The notes below the pieces were generated by a model. It had not been told where the DNA came from, ran no database searches, and saw nothing but the letters and a program-made list of their open reading frames with translations. Shown piece after piece: positions 9,032-17,383 of a stretch of 64,000 nt of DNA. Made by a program: the position numbers and the translations under genes. The stretch's first letter is position 1. Each line of letters begins with the position of its first letter. The stretch spans positions 248,001-312,000 of the forward strand of contig NZ_BATJ01000001.1 in the NCBI RefSeq assembly GCF_000467125.1, written 5' to 3'. Origin of the DNA: Vibrio proteolyticus NBRC 13287. Lineage in GTDB: Bacteria; Pseudomonadota; Gammaproteobacteria; Enterobacterales; Vibrionaceae.

Positions 9032-9625
9032 TTACAGCCAAATCAGACCAATTGAACAGCCGAGCAATACAGCCATTCCTCTGTTAAAAGTACGTTGTTG
9101 AAACGGATTTTCAAGATATCCGGACAACATTCTTCCAATTACGGCCCAAATACCGACGCCGAACAGACACACCACTAACGACACTAATGTGAAATGGATG
9201 AGCCACACATCCTGCTGCGTCTGCCCAAGCACATACAAACTCACACCCGAGGCAGCGTACAACCAGGCTTTGGGATTAAGAAATTGAGTCATAGACCCTG
9301 TCCAGAAGCCGGAGACAGCGGCGCCCGCTTCGCCAACCGCTGTCACTGGCGCAGTATAAATTTTGTATGCCAGATAGAGTAAAAAGACACTACCGACACA
9401 CTGCAACCCAAACTCCAGGCTCGGTAGGCTGCTCAATACGCTTTGCAGCACACTGCCTGAACAATACACCACCAGGGCGTAAGCGATGGAGGCGCCCGCT
9501 ACGTGCATTAACGCCGCTGATAGCCCGCGGCTGACTGCCGTGCTGGTTGCCAAGAGATTGACCGGCCCCGGCGTCACCGCCCCTACGAATGCAAACACCA
9601 CCATTGCAATCCAAACATTGTCCAT
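9032..9625 (-). CDS. LysE family amino-acid exporter
   Basis: A 197-residue inner-membrane protein with about six hydrophobic segments. It starts MDNVWIAMVVFAFVGAVTPGPVNLL, containing the family's TPGP motif; FLNPKAWLYA in the middle is also typical. The family effluxes basic or hydrophilic amino acids and derivatives. The ATG at 9625 has GAGGAG seven bases upstream, so a 15-codon longer frame is rejected. Probable operon with the AraC gene downstream. Confidence 0.87.
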   Translation of the reverse strand: MDNVWIAMVVFAFVGAVTPGPVNLLATSTAVSRGLSAALMHVAGASIAYALVVYCSGSVLQSVLSSLPSLEFGLQCVGSVFLLYLAYKIYTAPVTAVGEAGAAVSGFWTGSMTQFLNPKAWLYAASGVSLYVLGQTQQDVWLIHFTLVSLVVCLFGVGIWAVIGRMLSGYLENPFQQRTFNRGMAVLLGCSIGLIWL

Positions 9626-9699
9626 GATTACGCTCCTCACTTTTTGACAAGCGTAATCCTCCCTGCCCAATGGGTATTGAACGATATTGCAGGCGGCGA

Positions 9700-10569
9700 T
9701 CAGAAAAAGCTGATTGGCAAGTAAAAATCGAGTTCGAACTGCTCGTTGTCGTTCAGGAAGTGATTCTGATGATAGTGGACATACGCAGGCGTCGCACCGA
9801 GCTTGAACCCAGAGCCAGGTAACCAGGTTTCCAGCACCATGCTGATTTGTGGCAGCAACTCCCCATAAACGCCACGCAAGCGGAACACGGCATGCAAACC
9901 GCCCGGAATGGTCATCTGATTGACGATTCCACGAAGTTTGATGGGTTTATCAATCTCAATACACGCGACATAACGGCATTGGTTTAGTTCTATCCAAGCG
10001 GGATTGGAATGGTGCAAACCAAACTGCGTTGCGAAATCTCGCTGCTCGGCGTTAGCCCAGGCTTTTAAAATCAGCCAGCTGTTCCTAATAGACCTATTGT
10101 AACCCTGATGGCGAACATACGCCGTCATGCGCTCAGGTGTTTCAATGATTTTCGGCGATGGTAAGGGTTTTCCGTACACACGATGATAGCCAGCAGCCAC
10201 TTCAGGATCTTTCAGATACGGTTTGTCCGACACCTGAAGATCATGCTGGCGCCATTGGCCAGGCGCCATCTCAAAAGTGGCCTTGAAGGCCCTGCTGAAC
10301 GAAGACAAAGAGTTAAAACCGCACTTGTTGGCGATCTCTAATACCGACGACCGCGGATCAAACATCAGTTGATTCGCGGCATATTCCATGCGCGTTCTTC
10401 GCACATACTGATGAATCGATTCACCAACCACTTGTTTAAAAATACGGTGAAAGTGCTGTTCAGAATACGCCGCGACATCGGCCAGTTCTTTTGCAGAGAG
10501 CGCACCACTGATGTCGCGGTGAATGTGGTAAAGCACGTCATTGATTCGGGATATGTGTTGCTGACTCAT
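9700..10569 (-). CDS. AraC regulator with GyrI-like effector domain
   Basis: A 289-residue protein with an N-terminal AraC DNA-binding domain (LSAKELADVAAYSEQHFHRIFKQVVGESIHQYV and SSVLEIANKCGFNSLSSFSRAFKATFEMAPGQW) and a C-terminal GyrI/SOUL-like ligand domain (about 115-289), the Rob-like order. Such proteins bind small hydrophobic or cationic molecules. It is divergent from an aminotransferase across a 112-base gap and may control it. A second protein of the same architecture lies at 18836. Confidence 0.88.
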   Translation of the reverse strand: MSQQHISRINDVLYHIHRDISGALSAKELADVAAYSEQHFHRIFKQVVGESIHQYVRRTRMEYAANQLMFDPRSSVLEIANKCGFNSLSSFSRAFKATFEMAPGQWRQHDLQVSDKPYLKDPEVAAGYHRVYGKPLPSPKIIETPERMTAYVRHQGYNRSIRNSWLILKAWANAEQRDFATQFGLHHSNPAWIELNQCRYVACIEIDKPIKLRGIVNQMTIPGGLHAVFRLRGVYGELLPQISMVLETWLPGSGFKLGATPAYVHYHQNHFLNDNEQFELDFYLPISFF

Positions 10570-10681
10570 CGACTAAATAGCATAAATAGACATGTTGAAG
10601 AGCATAAATGGACAAACAAACCAACGCAACGACTTGTACTATCGAACTATCATAAAATTCGAATAAATACAGGAACACAAC

Positions 10682-11830
10682 ATGGAAATTGCTCACTCTC
10701 TGCAACAGATTCAATCGTCGTACATCAGAGAAATTCTGGCCGCAGCCAGTGATAAGAACGTTATTTCTCTGGCCGGCGGCTTGCCAGATGAGAAGACATT
10801 TCCTATCGAGTTAATGAAGCCGACGCTTGAAAACATGGCCAATATGGCGCACGTTTTCCAATATGGCGCGACCGCAGGTTATGGGCCGCTACTCGAGCAC
10901 CTAAAAGTACGTTTTGCACTGCCGGAAAGCCACGATGTCATGGCATGTACCGGCTCTCAACAAGGGCTGGATCTGATTGCACGTGCTTACATCAACCCCG
11001 GTGATGTGGTTGTCATGGAAGCACCGAGCTACCTTGGTGCGATGCAGGTTTTTGGTCTGGTTCAGGCTGATATTGCTACCGTATCTCAAACGGCATTCGG
11101 CCCAGATGTAACGCAATTAGAGGAAGTGTTTAAGACCCGTCAGCCTAAAATGTTTTACGCTGTACCGGACTTTCACAACCCGACCGGTGTTTGCTGGGCG
11201 CTGGACACACGCCAACAAGTCGCCGATTTGTGTGAGCGCTATAACGTCGCCTTTATCGAAGATGCCCCTTATCGTGAACTCCGTTTCCGGGGTGACGCGT
11301 TACCTCTGGTCTCGGATTTCTGCCCTCAGCACTCTATCGTATTGCGCTCTTTTTCTAAAATAGCCTCGCCGGGGCTACGCATCGGTGCGGTTTCCGGTAA
11401 AAAAGAGTACCTGGCGCCACTGATTAAAGTAAAACAAGGCGCGGATCTGCACTCTAGCGTTCCAATGCAGGCATTGCTGCTCGGCTTGCTGGAGCATGAC
11501 AACTTCGAACTGCACATGAAAAACATTCGTCAGTTGTACAAGTCACGCTACGAGGTTCTGCATGAAACCCTAAGTGCTCTGTTGCCTGATACCTGTGAAC
11601 TCAAATCTATCGACGGTGGCATGTTTGTCTGGCTGTCTATTCCCCAATGTGACACTTTTGCACTTGCCAAAACGTTGCTTTCCAACGGTGTCGCGGTGGT
11701 ACCAAGCCCTGTTTTCTACCCTCAACCAGAAGGTACACCGGCCGCATTGCGTTTGAACTTCACCAACGCCGAACCCAAAGAGCTGACCGAGGCTGTTCGT
11801 CGTCTGGCGGACGTGCTCAACGCTCTGTAA
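10682..11830 (+). CDS. PLP-dependent aminotransferase, class I/II
   Basis: A 382-residue fold-type I aminotransferase resembling the 2-aminoadipate / MocR-tail group. Visible landmarks: SLAGGLPDEKTFP near the N-terminus, TGSQQGLDLIARAY, PDFHNPTG (substrate and cofactor region), EDAPYRELRF, and the Schiff-base lysine in LRSFSKIASPGLRIG. No N-terminal GntR domain is present, so it is an enzyme rather than a MocR regulator. AGGA precedes the ATG. An intrinsic terminator follows. Substrate not determinable; aromatic or branched 2-oxo acids are possible. Confidence 0.87.
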   Translation: MEIAHSLQQIQSSYIREILAAASDKNVISLAGGLPDEKTFPIELMKPTLENMANMAHVFQYGATAGYGPLLEHLKVRFALPESHDVMACTGSQQGLDLIARAYINPGDVVVMEAPSYLGAMQVFGLVQADIATVSQTAFGPDVTQLEEVFKTRQPKMFYAVPDFHNPTGVCWALDTRQQVADLCERYNVAFIEDAPYRELRFRGDALPLVSDFCPQHSIVLRSFSKIASPGLRIGAVSGKKEYLAPLIKVKQGADLHSSVPMQALLLGLLEHDNFELHMKNIRQLYKSRYEVLHETLSALLPDTCELKSIDGGMFVWLSIPQCDTFALAKTLLSNGVAVVPSPVFYPQPEGTPAALRLNFTNAEPKELTEAVRRLADVLNAL

Positions 11831-11850
11831 GCAAAGGACAGAGAAACAAA

Positions 11851-11877
11851 AACACCGGGATATTCCCGGTGCTTTTT
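11851..11877. terminator. Bidirectional intrinsic terminator
   Basis: AACACCGGGATATTCCCGGTGC followed by TTTTT; runs of A on the other side make it usable for both the aminotransferase gene and the convergent XRE regulator. Confidence 0.88.
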
Positions 11878-11922
11878 CAGGTATCAGTAGTGCTGAGAAG
11901 AATCGTTTCGCGTTGACGCGAA

Positions 11923-12711
11923 TTACCGCCTGCGGTGAGGTTTCTTCAACTCTGGATGAAAGCGCCCTTTCGCGCCAAGATCGGCAATCGTGTATTCATC
12001 CGTTCCCGGAGTGTTGACATCGCGCGACTGCGATAACTGTAACGCGTCCATCATCATGGCCTCCAACCCGAGGTTATATTGCTGAAACTCCTCTTCAGTC
12101 AGCCTGAGTTTAGAGGTAATAAAATAGGCTGATTTGTTGTCCTGCTTAATACATTGCACGCGCTCTTTCAGCCCTTCCAGCACCTGATTCTTAAAATAAC
12201 TCGGAAAACGATGCGACTCTGAAAATGCAATGTGCCTCGGCACAGCCACACGAAATCGTAGCCCACTGATGAGGTTAATCAATCCCAGCTTTTCAAGGTC
12301 GCGCAGATACAAATACATCGACGCTTCATCCAAATCGTACTTTTTCATCAACCAATCGGCATCGGCTCGGTCTGAAATCATATGATCCAATAAGGTATAC
12401 AGCTCCTGATGCTCATAGAGTGCAGCGTCCTGCTCATCGCTAAAAACCGGCACCGCGGACACCGCCTCTTCCGCTCTGGCCATGATCTGCGATACCGATA
12501 CCCCAACTAAATCAGCAATATCACACACTCTGGAAATGGACAGCGGCTGCTGTTGATTGAGCAGCCGCTTCACACTGACTTCAGACACACCAAGATGCTC
12601 ACTGAGCGCTTTATACGAGACGCCTGCGCGTTTCAATTCCAGCTTAAGCTGGCGACAAATCTCACTGTGTAACGGCTCCACCTTGCCCTCTTGTATCTTC
12701 AAACTGACCAT
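11923..12711 (-). CDS. XRE-type transcriptional regulator
   Basis: A 262-residue protein with an N-terminal Cro/C1-type helix-turn-helix (KRAGVSYKALSEHLGVSEVSVKRLLNQQQPLSISRVCDIADLVGVSVSQI, residues about 28-78) and a long C-terminal region with no recognised domain. The tail begins with a helical, possibly winged segment (MKKYDLDEASMYLYLRDLEKLGLI) and ends in a basic HRRR. Upstream lies a small membrane-protein gene in the opposite direction; target unknown. Confidence 0.8.
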   Translation of the reverse strand: MVSLKIQEGKVEPLHSEICRQLKLELKRAGVSYKALSEHLGVSEVSVKRLLNQQQPLSISRVCDIADLVGVSVSQIMARAEEAVSAVPVFSDEQDAALYEHQELYTLLDHMISDRADADWLMKKYDLDEASMYLYLRDLEKLGLINLISGLRFRVAVPRHIAFSESHRFPSYFKNQVLEGLKERVQCIKQDNKSAYFITSKLRLTEEEFQQYNLGLEAMMMDALQLSQSRDVNTPGTDEYTIADLGAKGRFHPELKKPHRRR

Positions 12712-12816
12712 AAGGAATCATATATAGATACCTTTTGGTTTTCAATTGCACAAAAAAGGTCATTTAAGGATTCTTAGCTCAACGCAATCATTGAATCACG
12801 CATACACGAGGTCACT

Positions 12817-12987
12817 ATGTATCACTTAGACCGCTCCTCAGATTACATACCAGAGCTGCATAAAAAAACATTCCAGGAAGATCCCCAACCAGTACCGGTA
12901 AAATCGGTCAGTCAACGCTCTCCGGGGCGTCTGCCGTTATTTGTCATGTGTCTTGTCGCGCTGGTGTTGGGCTGGCTGATACTCTAG
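12817..12987 (+). CDS. Small C-tail-anchored membrane protein, 56 aa
   Basis: A 56-codon gene with GAGGT five bases before its ATG. The product has a polar N-terminus (MYHLDRSSDYIPELHKKTF), a proline/serine-rich stretch and a terminal hydrophobic helix, LPLFVMCLVALVLGWLIL, running to the last residue. That suggests a tail-anchored inner-membrane protein. No family recognised. It is divergent from the XRE regulator, so the 105-base gap between them should hold both promoters. Confidence 0.6.
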   Translation: MYHLDRSSDYIPELHKKTFQEDPQPVPVKSVSQRSPGRLPLFVMCLVALVLGWLIL

Positions 12988-13039
12988 ACCAACCCCGCGT
13001 AACTTGTGCGTATCAGCGGCATCGTCGTGTCATGGCGAA

Positions 13040-14356
13040 TCAGTGACTCACTTCGGGCAGTTGCTTCGCCATGACCACACCGAGCAGAGTGACGACTGAA
13101 AATACCAGCACGAGCGATGACAAGCTGATCACATGCGACAGCGCACCAATCGAACTCATCAACAGTAGCATCAAACCAATCACCGTATTGCTGACTGCGA
13201 CATAGCTGGTACGTCGGTCGCCTTCAGCAATATCAACCAGATACGTTTTGCGCCCGACACGCACACCGTCGTGCGCAATGCAGACACAAAAATACAATAC
13301 TGGCAGCAAGTAAACCGGGGCAGACGAGCCATTCAGCCATTGCTCACACACAAACAGCACAACACCGATCAATGCGCTCATGGTCGCGCCAATGATCATC
13401 ACACTTCGGCTGGAACGATCGGACAGGCGTCCCCAAAACGGTCCGGACACAAAAGAGGCCAATCCACTGGCAAACATAAACAGCGCCAATACCCACAGTT
13501 GATTGCCAAATGATTGTTGTGCCAGCACCACATAGTATGGGGCACTGAGCGCCGAGCACAGGAACAGCGTACGCGTAATGACAAAACGACGGAAAGTTGG
13601 ATCGGTTTTCAGCAACGCCAGTTGTTTAAACGCTTCGAGCATACCGCTTTTTCCACCGTCAATTTCACCGGCATATTCATTAATCCTTGCATACACCAAC
13701 GCGGCCAGTAGCCAAACGCCTCCAGCCGCAGCGAGACTAACCCCATAAAAGCGTTCGCTTGGTTCCACTTGCCACCACCAGGACAGCCCGAGCAAGCTGG
13801 CCAATATCAGGGTCACCAAACCGGATGAACTGGATGAGCAGCCGTTCACCTGACCGCGTTGGGATTTGGGAATGGTTTTACCGAGAATGTCTTTGGAGGC
13901 CACCGAGTTAAGACCACGTGACAGGCTAAATACGACCAATGCGGCGATCACAGCGTAACCAGCGGCCACGCCCGTCATGGTCAGAGCAATAAATCCAATC
14001 GCAAAAATGGAGAGCGCCTGTAAGATGCTGCCTGCCACCCACACCCATTTGCGCACTGGTATACGGCGAATATAGTGAGCGATACTCAGTTGCGGGATCA
14101 GCGATCCCGATTCACGAATCGGCACCAGCCAACCGATCAGATACACAGGCGCCCCGATGCTTTGCAGAATCCAGGGTAAGGTAACTTTCGGATTGATCAA
14201 CGCATCACCCACTTTGGTCAGAAACTGGGCCACAATCATCTTAATAAAGTTGCCCGGCACTTCACGACACGCTGAATCTGGAATGGCTTTACAAGCTCGG
14301 GCATCCTCATCGTTAATGATTTTTTCGTAGATACTGTCCAGTGTTTGTTGATTCAT
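13040..14356 (-). CDS. MFS transporter
   Basis: A 438-residue major facilitator protein with about 12 hydrophobic segments, starting at an ATG (14356) preceded by GGAGAAG; the in-frame TTG five codons earlier is rejected. The soluble N-terminal stretch (MNQQTLDSIYEKIINDEDARA) is longer than usual. The central loop (RINEYAGEIDGGKSGMLEAFKQL) separates the two bundles. No substrate motif recognised. It is divergent from the lipoate-ligase-like gene. Confidence 0.85.
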   Translation of the reverse strand: MNQQTLDSIYEKIINDEDARACKAIPDSACREVPGNFIKMIVAQFLTKVGDALINPKVTLPWILQSIGAPVYLIGWLVPIRESGSLIPQLSIAHYIRRIPVRKWVWVAGSILQALSIFAIGFIALTMTGVAAGYAVIAALVVFSLSRGLNSVASKDILGKTIPKSQRGQVNGCSSSSSGLVTLILASLLGLSWWWQVEPSERFYGVSLAAAGGVWLLAALVYARINEYAGEIDGGKSGMLEAFKQLALLKTDPTFRRFVITRTLFLCSALSAPYYVVLAQQSFGNQLWVLALFMFASGLASFVSGPFWGRLSDRSSRSVMIIGATMSALIGVVLFVCEQWLNGSSAPVYLLPVLYFCVCIAHDGVRVGRKTYLVDIAEGDRRTSYVAVSNTVIGLMLLLMSSIGALSHVISLSSLVLVFSVVTLLGVVMAKQLPEVSH

Positions 14357-14493
14357 GATCTTCTCCGGCAAATCGAATCTGGCCTTGTGGTGACGTCATT
14401 AAGTTAACAGCTTGTGTATAGAGATCAAATGGTTGCGAATCTCTGGCTTTCAGGTCAACATGGCGTTGTCTCTCCCCGCTTTAGGAGCTTGAT

Positions 14494-15195
14494 TTGGCCA
14501 CTCAGAACAAACTCATACGTTATCTCAGCATTGAAGCTGAAGACGCATTTCGCAAAGAAAGTGAACTGCTCAGCCAGGTACAATCCGGCGCGCTTTCTCA
14601 GGTTCTACTGCTTTGGCAAGCCAAAAGCCCAACGGTGGTGCTTCCCGCCGGAACAAAATGGCCGAGAACCGCAGAATTAGACAGCGCAATCGCCAGCCTT
14701 GGCTGGAAGTTGGTCGAACGAAAAACCGGAGGGGCGCCGGTGCCACAGCTTCCGGGCATTATTAATCTATCCCACATTTACCACTGGCCGGACAATCAGC
14801 CTTATGACATAAAAGCCGCGTATCTCCATTTGTGTGACGTTCTGAAGCGATTTTTTACTCAATTCGGAGTGAGTACCGACATTCATGCCACTCCGGGATC
14901 CTACTGCGACGGTGACTACAACCTGAATATCGCCGGACAAAAAGTGGTCGGCACGGCACAGCGGGTGCTGCTAAAGAAAGGCGGAGGACAAGTGGTCTTG
15001 GCGCAGGCCTGTATTCTGTTGCAGGCAAACCTGCCGCAAATCGTTGAGCCGATACGGGTATGCAATCGACTCAGTGGCCAAACCGCTGACATTCTTGCGG
15101 ATGTCCACACGCCGCTGTTCGACCACCTCTCAGACCATCCGAGTGTGGACAGCCTTTATCAAGGCATCACTGATGCCTTTCTCAGCCAGCGTTAG
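14494..15195 (+). CDS. Lipoate-protein ligase A-like protein
   Basis: A 233-residue single-domain member of the biotin/lipoate ligase fold. RKTGGAPVPQLPGIINLSHIY matches the ligase substrate loop (usually RRxSGGGAVFHD) in degenerate form, and NIAGQKVVGTAQR carries the catalytic-type lysine (KxxGTAQR). The start is TTG with AGGAG seven bases upstream; no ATG or GTG fits. It lacks the C-terminal accessory domain of full LplA. It may attach lipoate or octanoate, or have diverged. Confidence 0.75.
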   Translation: MATQNKLIRYLSIEAEDAFRKESELLSQVQSGALSQVLLLWQAKSPTVVLPAGTKWPRTAELDSAIASLGWKLVERKTGGAPVPQLPGIINLSHIYHWPDNQPYDIKAAYLHLCDVLKRFFTQFGVSTDIHATPGSYCDGDYNLNIAGQKVVGTAQRVLLKKGGGQVVLAQACILLQANLPQIVEPIRVCNRLSGQTADILADVHTPLFDHLSDHPSVDSLYQGITDAFLSQR

Positions 15196-15201
15196 ATGAC
15201 C

Positions 15202-15675
15202 TCACCGAGCAGATTCCTGATGGAGTAGCGCTTCGATCTCCGCTCTCAGCGCATCAATTTGTTCAACGACGCTCGGACGACCCTGATGAAAATCGACGGG
15301 CGAGCGGTTAAGTGCACACACGGTACCAACCGCTTGACCCTGACAATGGATCGGCACACCGTAATAAGTACCTAAATCGAATTTCACCAGATCTTCATTA
15401 CCCTGCCACTCAGCGTCGGTTCGGGCATCTCCAACCAATAACGGCTGATTCGTATCGATGACACGTTCACAATACAGCTCATGGCAACCGGCTTGATTGC
15501 TTTTCGGGCCCGCATCTCCCGGGCTGTAGATCTCTTGAGTATTGGCGGCAAATACCACCATTTCATTGGGCATCGACTGCATCACCAACAGCGAGTGAAG
15601 CCCAGAGTCGGTGGCGATTTGATTCAGTTTTTGAGTGATAGCGGCGTGATGAGCAGCAATTGCATTCAGTTCCAT
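15202..15675 (-). CDS. GAF domain protein
   Basis: A 157-residue protein that is essentially one GAF domain: CERVIDTNQPLLVGDARTD, then KFDLGTYYGVPIHCQGQAVGTVCALNRSP, then a C-terminal helix (IDALRAEIEALL). No output domain is attached. Stand-alone GAF proteins bind small ligands or act as sensors. The ATG at 15675 has AGGAGA five bases upstream. It converges with the lipoate-ligase-like gene, leaving only 6 bases between the stops. Confidence 0.85.
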   Translation of the reverse strand: MELNAIAAHHAAITQKLNQIATDSGLHSLLVMQSMPNEMVVFAANTQEIYSPGDAGPKSNQAGCHELYCERVIDTNQPLLVGDARTDAEWQGNEDLVKFDLGTYYGVPIHCQGQAVGTVCALNRSPVDFHQGRPSVVEQIDALRAEIEALLHQESAR

Positions 15676-15789
15676 TGAGGTCTCCTGGTTGTCAAAATCA
15701 AGCACTAAGGTGTGATGAATGGGTCACAGTCTAGAGCGCTTCGTTGGATATAACCGTTCTACTGCTCAATTTCTTTCATCCGTATGTGT

Positions 15790-16668
15790 TTATTGTATTG
15801 ATGCCTGTTCAGGCACGCAGGCCGATATGCGCTTGGTAAGCCATTGTTCGAAGGCCGTAACCAAGGGCGAACTTTCCTCAGGTAAGCCCAACAACACATA
15901 ATCGTGTCCGGAAGGCACAAAACCGAACGGTGCTACCAAACGGCCACTTTGCAAATCGTCCATGACCAGTGGATACGGGCCAATCGCTGCGCCGAGCCCA
16001 TCGGCTGCCGCCTGCAAACAAAAATAAAAATGCGCGTACGTTTGATTGTGCTGATGGCTTAATGGAGCATGATTCGCCATCGCCTGCCACTCTTGCCAAG
16101 CCTCCGGCCGGGTCTGACTGTGCAACATTTTAAGCGACGCAGATTCAGTACAAATCTGTTGCCAATACTCAGGGCTCATGACCGGCCCTACCCATTCTTC
16201 CACCAAAGTGGTTTTGGTGTAGTTTTCGGTCAGGGGAAAATCATCACGCCGGATCGCCAGAGACAAACCACTGCGACCGAGTAACACCGGGCCACCTGCT
16301 GTCGATAAACGAACATCGGCTCCCGACTGGGCATGAAACTCCCCCAATCGAGGCATCAGCCAACGCATGGTCAGTGTCGGCTCGCACGACACTTCCAGCG
16401 CTTGTGTTTGCAGCCGGGAAAGGTGTTCCACTCCTTGTTGCAAAGAACCAAACCCTTTATCGGTGTAATCACTCAGCGCCTTGCCCTGTGCAGTCAGTAC
16501 CACATTGCGCCCCTGCTTGGTAAACAGAGGTTGTTTGAGATAGCTCTCCAACGTTTTTATCTGCTTGCTGACCGCGCCATGCGTCAGGTTGAGTTTCTCG
16601 GCCGCCTCACTGAACGTTTCAGATTGCGCCGCAACATGAAAAACATAAAACGCTTTCAGATGCCTCAT
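15790..16668 (-). CDS. LysR family regulator (GcvA-like)
   Basis: A 292-residue LysR protein: helix-turn-helix LKAFYVFHVAAQSETFSEAAEKLNLTHGAVSKQIKTLE at the N-terminus, and an effector domain with the GcvA-like phrase CEPTLTMRWLMPRLGEFHAQ. It is divergent from a LysE exporter over a 103-base gap that contains a good inverted repeat, so it probably regulates that exporter in response to an amino acid. An ATG at 16668 is preferred over an upstream TTG. Confidence 0.87.
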   Translation of the reverse strand: MRHLKAFYVFHVAAQSETFSEAAEKLNLTHGAVSKQIKTLESYLKQPLFTKQGRNVVLTAQGKALSDYTDKGFGSLQQGVEHLSRLQTQALEVSCEPTLTMRWLMPRLGEFHAQSGADVRLSTAGGPVLLGRSGLSLAIRRDDFPLTENYTKTTLVEEWVGPVMSPEYWQQICTESASLKMLHSQTRPEAWQEWQAMANHAPLSHQHNQTYAHFYFCLQAAADGLGAAIGPYPLVMDDLQSGRLVAPFGFVPSGHDYVLLGLPEESSPLVTAFEQWLTKRISACVPEQASIQ

Positions 16669-16690
16669 ATGTGAGTTTTCCTCACTTATC

Positions 16691-16709
16691 AATCGAATTC
16701 TTTTCGATT
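16691..16709. promoter_or_regulatory. Inverted-repeat operator between LysR and LysE genes
   Basis: AATCGAA-TTCTT-TTCGATT, a perfect 7-bp inverted repeat with a 5-base spacer, lies 22 bases upstream of the LysR start within the divergent promoter region. Size and symmetry fit a LysR-type binding site; the pairing with this regulator is inferred. Confidence 0.55.
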
Positions 16710-16771
16710 ATAGACTCGCATTCGACGGCATACAATCATCGAGAAAATTTCATTCTTATCAAGGACAATCT

Positions 16772-17383
16772 GTGGAAGTTATCAGCTTAGCCATATTAGG
16801 CATACTCATTGTAATCAGCCCAGGGGCAGACTTCGTTTTGGTATTAAAAAATAGCCTCAATGCGGGCCGAAAGGCGGGGCTACTTACCGCGGCTGGTATC
16901 AGCCTAGCGATCACTATCCACATTTCGTATTCCTGGCTGGGAATCAGTTACCTGGTCTCACAGAATCAATGGTTGTTTATGGGGATAAAATACGCAGGGG
17001 CTGCGTATCTGATTTATCTTGGGATGAAAGGGATACTCAGCGCGTCAACCGATGCAGCCCTCTCCTATTCCGCGGAACAGCCACTTGCAGCGCACCGGTA
17101 TCTGCTGCAGGGATTCCTATGCAATGCGCTGAATCCGAAAACAATGCTGTTTTTCCTCAGTATCTTCAGCCAGGTGATCTCGGCTGACGGCAGCACCGAC
17201 ATGGAAGCCCTGCTTTATGGCGTGTATATGATTGCGCTCCATGGCATCTGGTTTTCGCTGGTGGCCACATTGATTACCGCGCCTTTGTTGCAGAAACGTC
17301 TGCTGGGCATGAAGAAACGGCTTAACCAGGCCTGCGGCGCAGGATTGATGCTGTTTGGTGCAGCGTTAGCGGTTAAAGCGTAA
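16772..17383 (+). CDS. LysE family amino-acid exporter (RhtB-like)
   Basis: A 203-residue membrane protein with about six hydrophobic segments and the family signature ISPGADFVLVLKNSLNAGRKAG near the N-terminus and LCNALNPKTMLFFLS in the middle. It should export an amino acid such as homoserine or threonine. The start is GTG with AAGGA six bases upstream. It is the second of three LysE-type transporters here and is divergent from its likely LysR regulator. Confidence 0.88.
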   Translation: MEVISLAILGILIVISPGADFVLVLKNSLNAGRKAGLLTAAGISLAITIHISYSWLGISYLVSQNQWLFMGIKYAGAAYLIYLGMKGILSASTDAALSYSAEQPLAAHRYLLQGFLCNALNPKTMLFFLSIFSQVISADGSTDMEALLYGVYMIALHGIWFSLVATLITAPLLQKRLLGMKKRLNQACGAGLMLFGAALAVKA

